This document shows, piece by piece, positions 36,247 through 37,302 of a stretch of 37,302 bases of DNA. Position numbers and translations under genes: made by a program. The DNA is from a virus: positions 1-37,302 of the IMG/VR virus record IMGVR_UViG_3300032046_000094. One strand, 5' to 3'. Each line of letters starts with the position of its first letter. Positions within the stretch are counted from its first letter, which is position 1. The notes below the pieces were generated by a model that saw only the letters and a list, made by a program, of their open reading frames with translations, searched no databases and was not told where the DNA came from.

Positions 36247-36906
36247 TTACGACTTTATCCAAAATTTTTGGTTAGCTATGCTAAGTAATTTGTTGTGTTT
36301 TATAGTATTTGACGCTGAATCAACGTCTTCTGCTCTTAAAGTTTTAAAACTATCATCAGTAATTCTTTTCATACCAACTCTTTCTACACCTTCTTTAAAC
36401 ATATAAGCACCAGGAGTTGATGGAGAAGAAACGAAGTCAAAAGCGATTAATTCAAAATCTTCTTGAACTATATCAGCTCCACCTTGACTTTTTACAGAAC
36501 CAACTCCTCTCGAAGAGATTCCTAACATAACACCACTTCTTAATAAACCTTTAAGAATATTTCCAGACGGAGTATCGATAATTTCAACTTCTCCATAAAG
36601 AGTTTCTCCTTCCCACCACATTTTTGTAACAAGGTGAGAAACATTTGATAATGATACTACTGCTGAATCCGGATGGTCTAATTCTCCAAGAGCTCTTCTT
36701 TCTTTTACAAGTTGATTATATTTATCAACTTCTCTTTTAAGAATTTCTATTGGATATTTTCTTCCGTTTTTATTAAGGGCATTTCCTTTTTGTAAAATAC
36801 CTTTTAAAGTAATAGCTACTTTATTATCTTCAGCTTCTTTTATTAAGAGTCTGTCCGGACTAAAAGCGTAGAATTCGCTTATAATATATTTTCCTTCTTT
36901 TGACAT
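36247..36906 (-). CDS. gp21: Prohead core protease (T4 gp21-like)
   Basis: The 219-residue protein has the catalytic layout of the T4 gp21 / herpesvirus-type prohead protease fold: NKNGRKYPIEIL, then His78 in GELDHPDS, and nucleophile S131 in LGISSRGVGS, followed by LIAFDFVSSPSTPGAYM. The segment with NKNGRKYP and the final PSTPGA are family signatures. It processes scaffold and capsid proteins during head maturation. It is the upstream-most complete gene of the head block, and the portal (gp20) would be expected beyond the window edge. Confidence 0.93.
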   Translation of the reverse strand: MSKEGKYIISEFYAFSPDRLLIKEAEDNKVAITLKGILQKGNALNKNGRKYPIEILKREVDKYNQLVKERRALGELDHPDSAVVSLSNVSHLVTKMWWEGETLYGEVEIIDTPSGNILKGLLRSGVMLGISSRGVGSVKSQGGADIVQEDFELIAFDFVSSPSTPGAYMFKEGVERVGMKRITDDSFKTLRAEDVDSASNTIKHNKLLSIANQKFWIKS

Positions 36907-36924
36907 TTAGTTTATTATTTTCAA

Positions 36925-36933
36925 ATAAATAGT
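36925..36933 (-). promoter_or_regulatory. Late-promoter-like motif ACTATTTAT
   Basis: Exact minus-strand ACTATTTAT, 18 nt before the protease start. Confidence 0.55.
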
Positions 36934-36947
36934 TTGGAAAAAATAAA

Positions 36948-36971
36948 AAAGCACCATACTTATGGTGCTTT
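36948..36971 (-). terminator. Terminator after the right-edge gene
   Basis: AAAGCACCATA pairs with TATGGTGCTTT over 11 bp with a 2-nt loop, with an A/T-rich tail. On the minus strand it follows the gene ending at 37001. Confidence 0.78.
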
Positions 36972-37000
36972 AAATGTCAATATGATATTATAATATTATG

Positions 37001-37302
37001 TTACTTGTTTTTATGTATACTAAAATCTAATTTCCCTTTCAACAAATCAGTATTTGCAATAATTTCAGATATCTTCATCATCTCCGTAAATAACTCATTA
37101 TCATTTTTATCTTTTAATGAATAATTAGAATCTTTACTTAGACAATTTGCTGTGTGTAAATTAATTTCTATAGATGTAAAGCTTTTTTTTGAATTATAAT
37201 TTAAATTTTCTGGAAATTCATAAATAAAAATATTATCGTAATACATAGGGAATATTTTATTGTTTTCGAGTGTTGATTTTAGGTGTACTTTATAAATGTC
37301 TT
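37001..37302 (-). CDS. Partial hypothetical protein, 5' end beyond the right edge
   Basis: The frame has no stop between the internal ATG at 37246 and the right edge, so the true start may lie outside the window; about 100 residues are visible. The C-terminal part is NCLSKDSNYSLKDKNDNELFTEMMKISEIIANTDLLKGKLDFSI. It is soluble, rich in N, K and I, with no recognised family. A terminator separates it from the protease promoter. Confidence 0.6.
   Translation of the reverse strand, partial: DIYKVHLKSTLENNKIFPMYYDNIFIYEFPENLNYNSKKSFTSIEINLHTANCLSKDSNYSLKDKNDNELFTEMMKISEIIANTDLLKGKLDFSIHKNK

Overview
The window is part of the genome of a T4-like contractile-tailed phage (Caudoviricetes) that probably infects a member of the Bacteroidota, perhaps a Flavobacterium-like host. 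The phage assignment rests on recognisable T4-type virion genes on the minus strand: prohead protease (gp21), scaffold (gp22), major capsid protein (gp23), neck proteins (gp13/gp14), tail terminator (gp15), sheath (gp18) and tube (gp19). The host assignment rests on strong AT richness, lack of Shine-Dalgarno sites, repeated TAnnTTTG promoter boxes (the -7 element of Bacteroidota sigma-A), signal peptides ending in GAFSQ/GAISQ, and an HD-Pnk RNA-repair enzyme of a type known from Bacteroidota.

Layout. 1-10165 (minus): tail fibre/baseplate-like genes, tube, a GIY-YIG-like endonuclease, a tyrosine-phosphatase-like protein, sheath, tail terminator and neck genes. They are interrupted at 7771-8035 by a plus-strand structured RNA with its own promoter and terminator. 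10239-22682 (plus): accessory genes, namely an HD nucleotidase, nicotinamidase, an outer-membrane barrel and a DnaB-like ATPase. Then comes an envelope island: coiled-coil proteins, a two-TM PspA-like protein, a substrate-binding protein fused to OmpA, an ABC permease and ATPase, a histone-H1-like DNA binder, an SPFH/band-7 protein and a duplicated SH3-like pair. 22701-24744 (plus): a 13-gene tRNA cluster with two leader-peptide/terminator units and an extra structured RNA. 24811-32123 (plus): HNH endonuclease, MORN-repeat protein, RNA ligase, HD-Pnk, two more tRNAs, an NMN adenylyltransferase fusion and a cytosine-C5 methyltransferase. 32151-37302: a minus-strand head module around one secreted plus-strand protein and a structured RNA.

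The most interesting system is in the tRNA cluster. Two short ORFs are each followed by an intrinsic terminator and contain a copy of the terminator's 3' strand that could form an antiterminator. One encodes seven consecutive Gln codons and lies just before three tRNA genes with Gln anticodons. The other packs the codons read by the first seven tRNA genes of the cluster into 14 consecutive codons. This looks like ribosome-mediated attenuation of phage tRNA genes by the supply of those same tRNAs. Two tRNA genes have Leu-like class II bodies but Glu and Gln anticodons. RNA ligase and HD-Pnk nearby suggest a wider programme to defend or replace tRNAs.

Three promoter classes can be read from the sequence: TAnnTTTG (host type) before early-looking plus-strand genes and tRNAs, TACGTTTAAA about 16-19 nt before four plus-strand starts, and ACTATTTAT about 8-35 nt before most virion operons. 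All functional statements are from reading the sequence; no database search was run.
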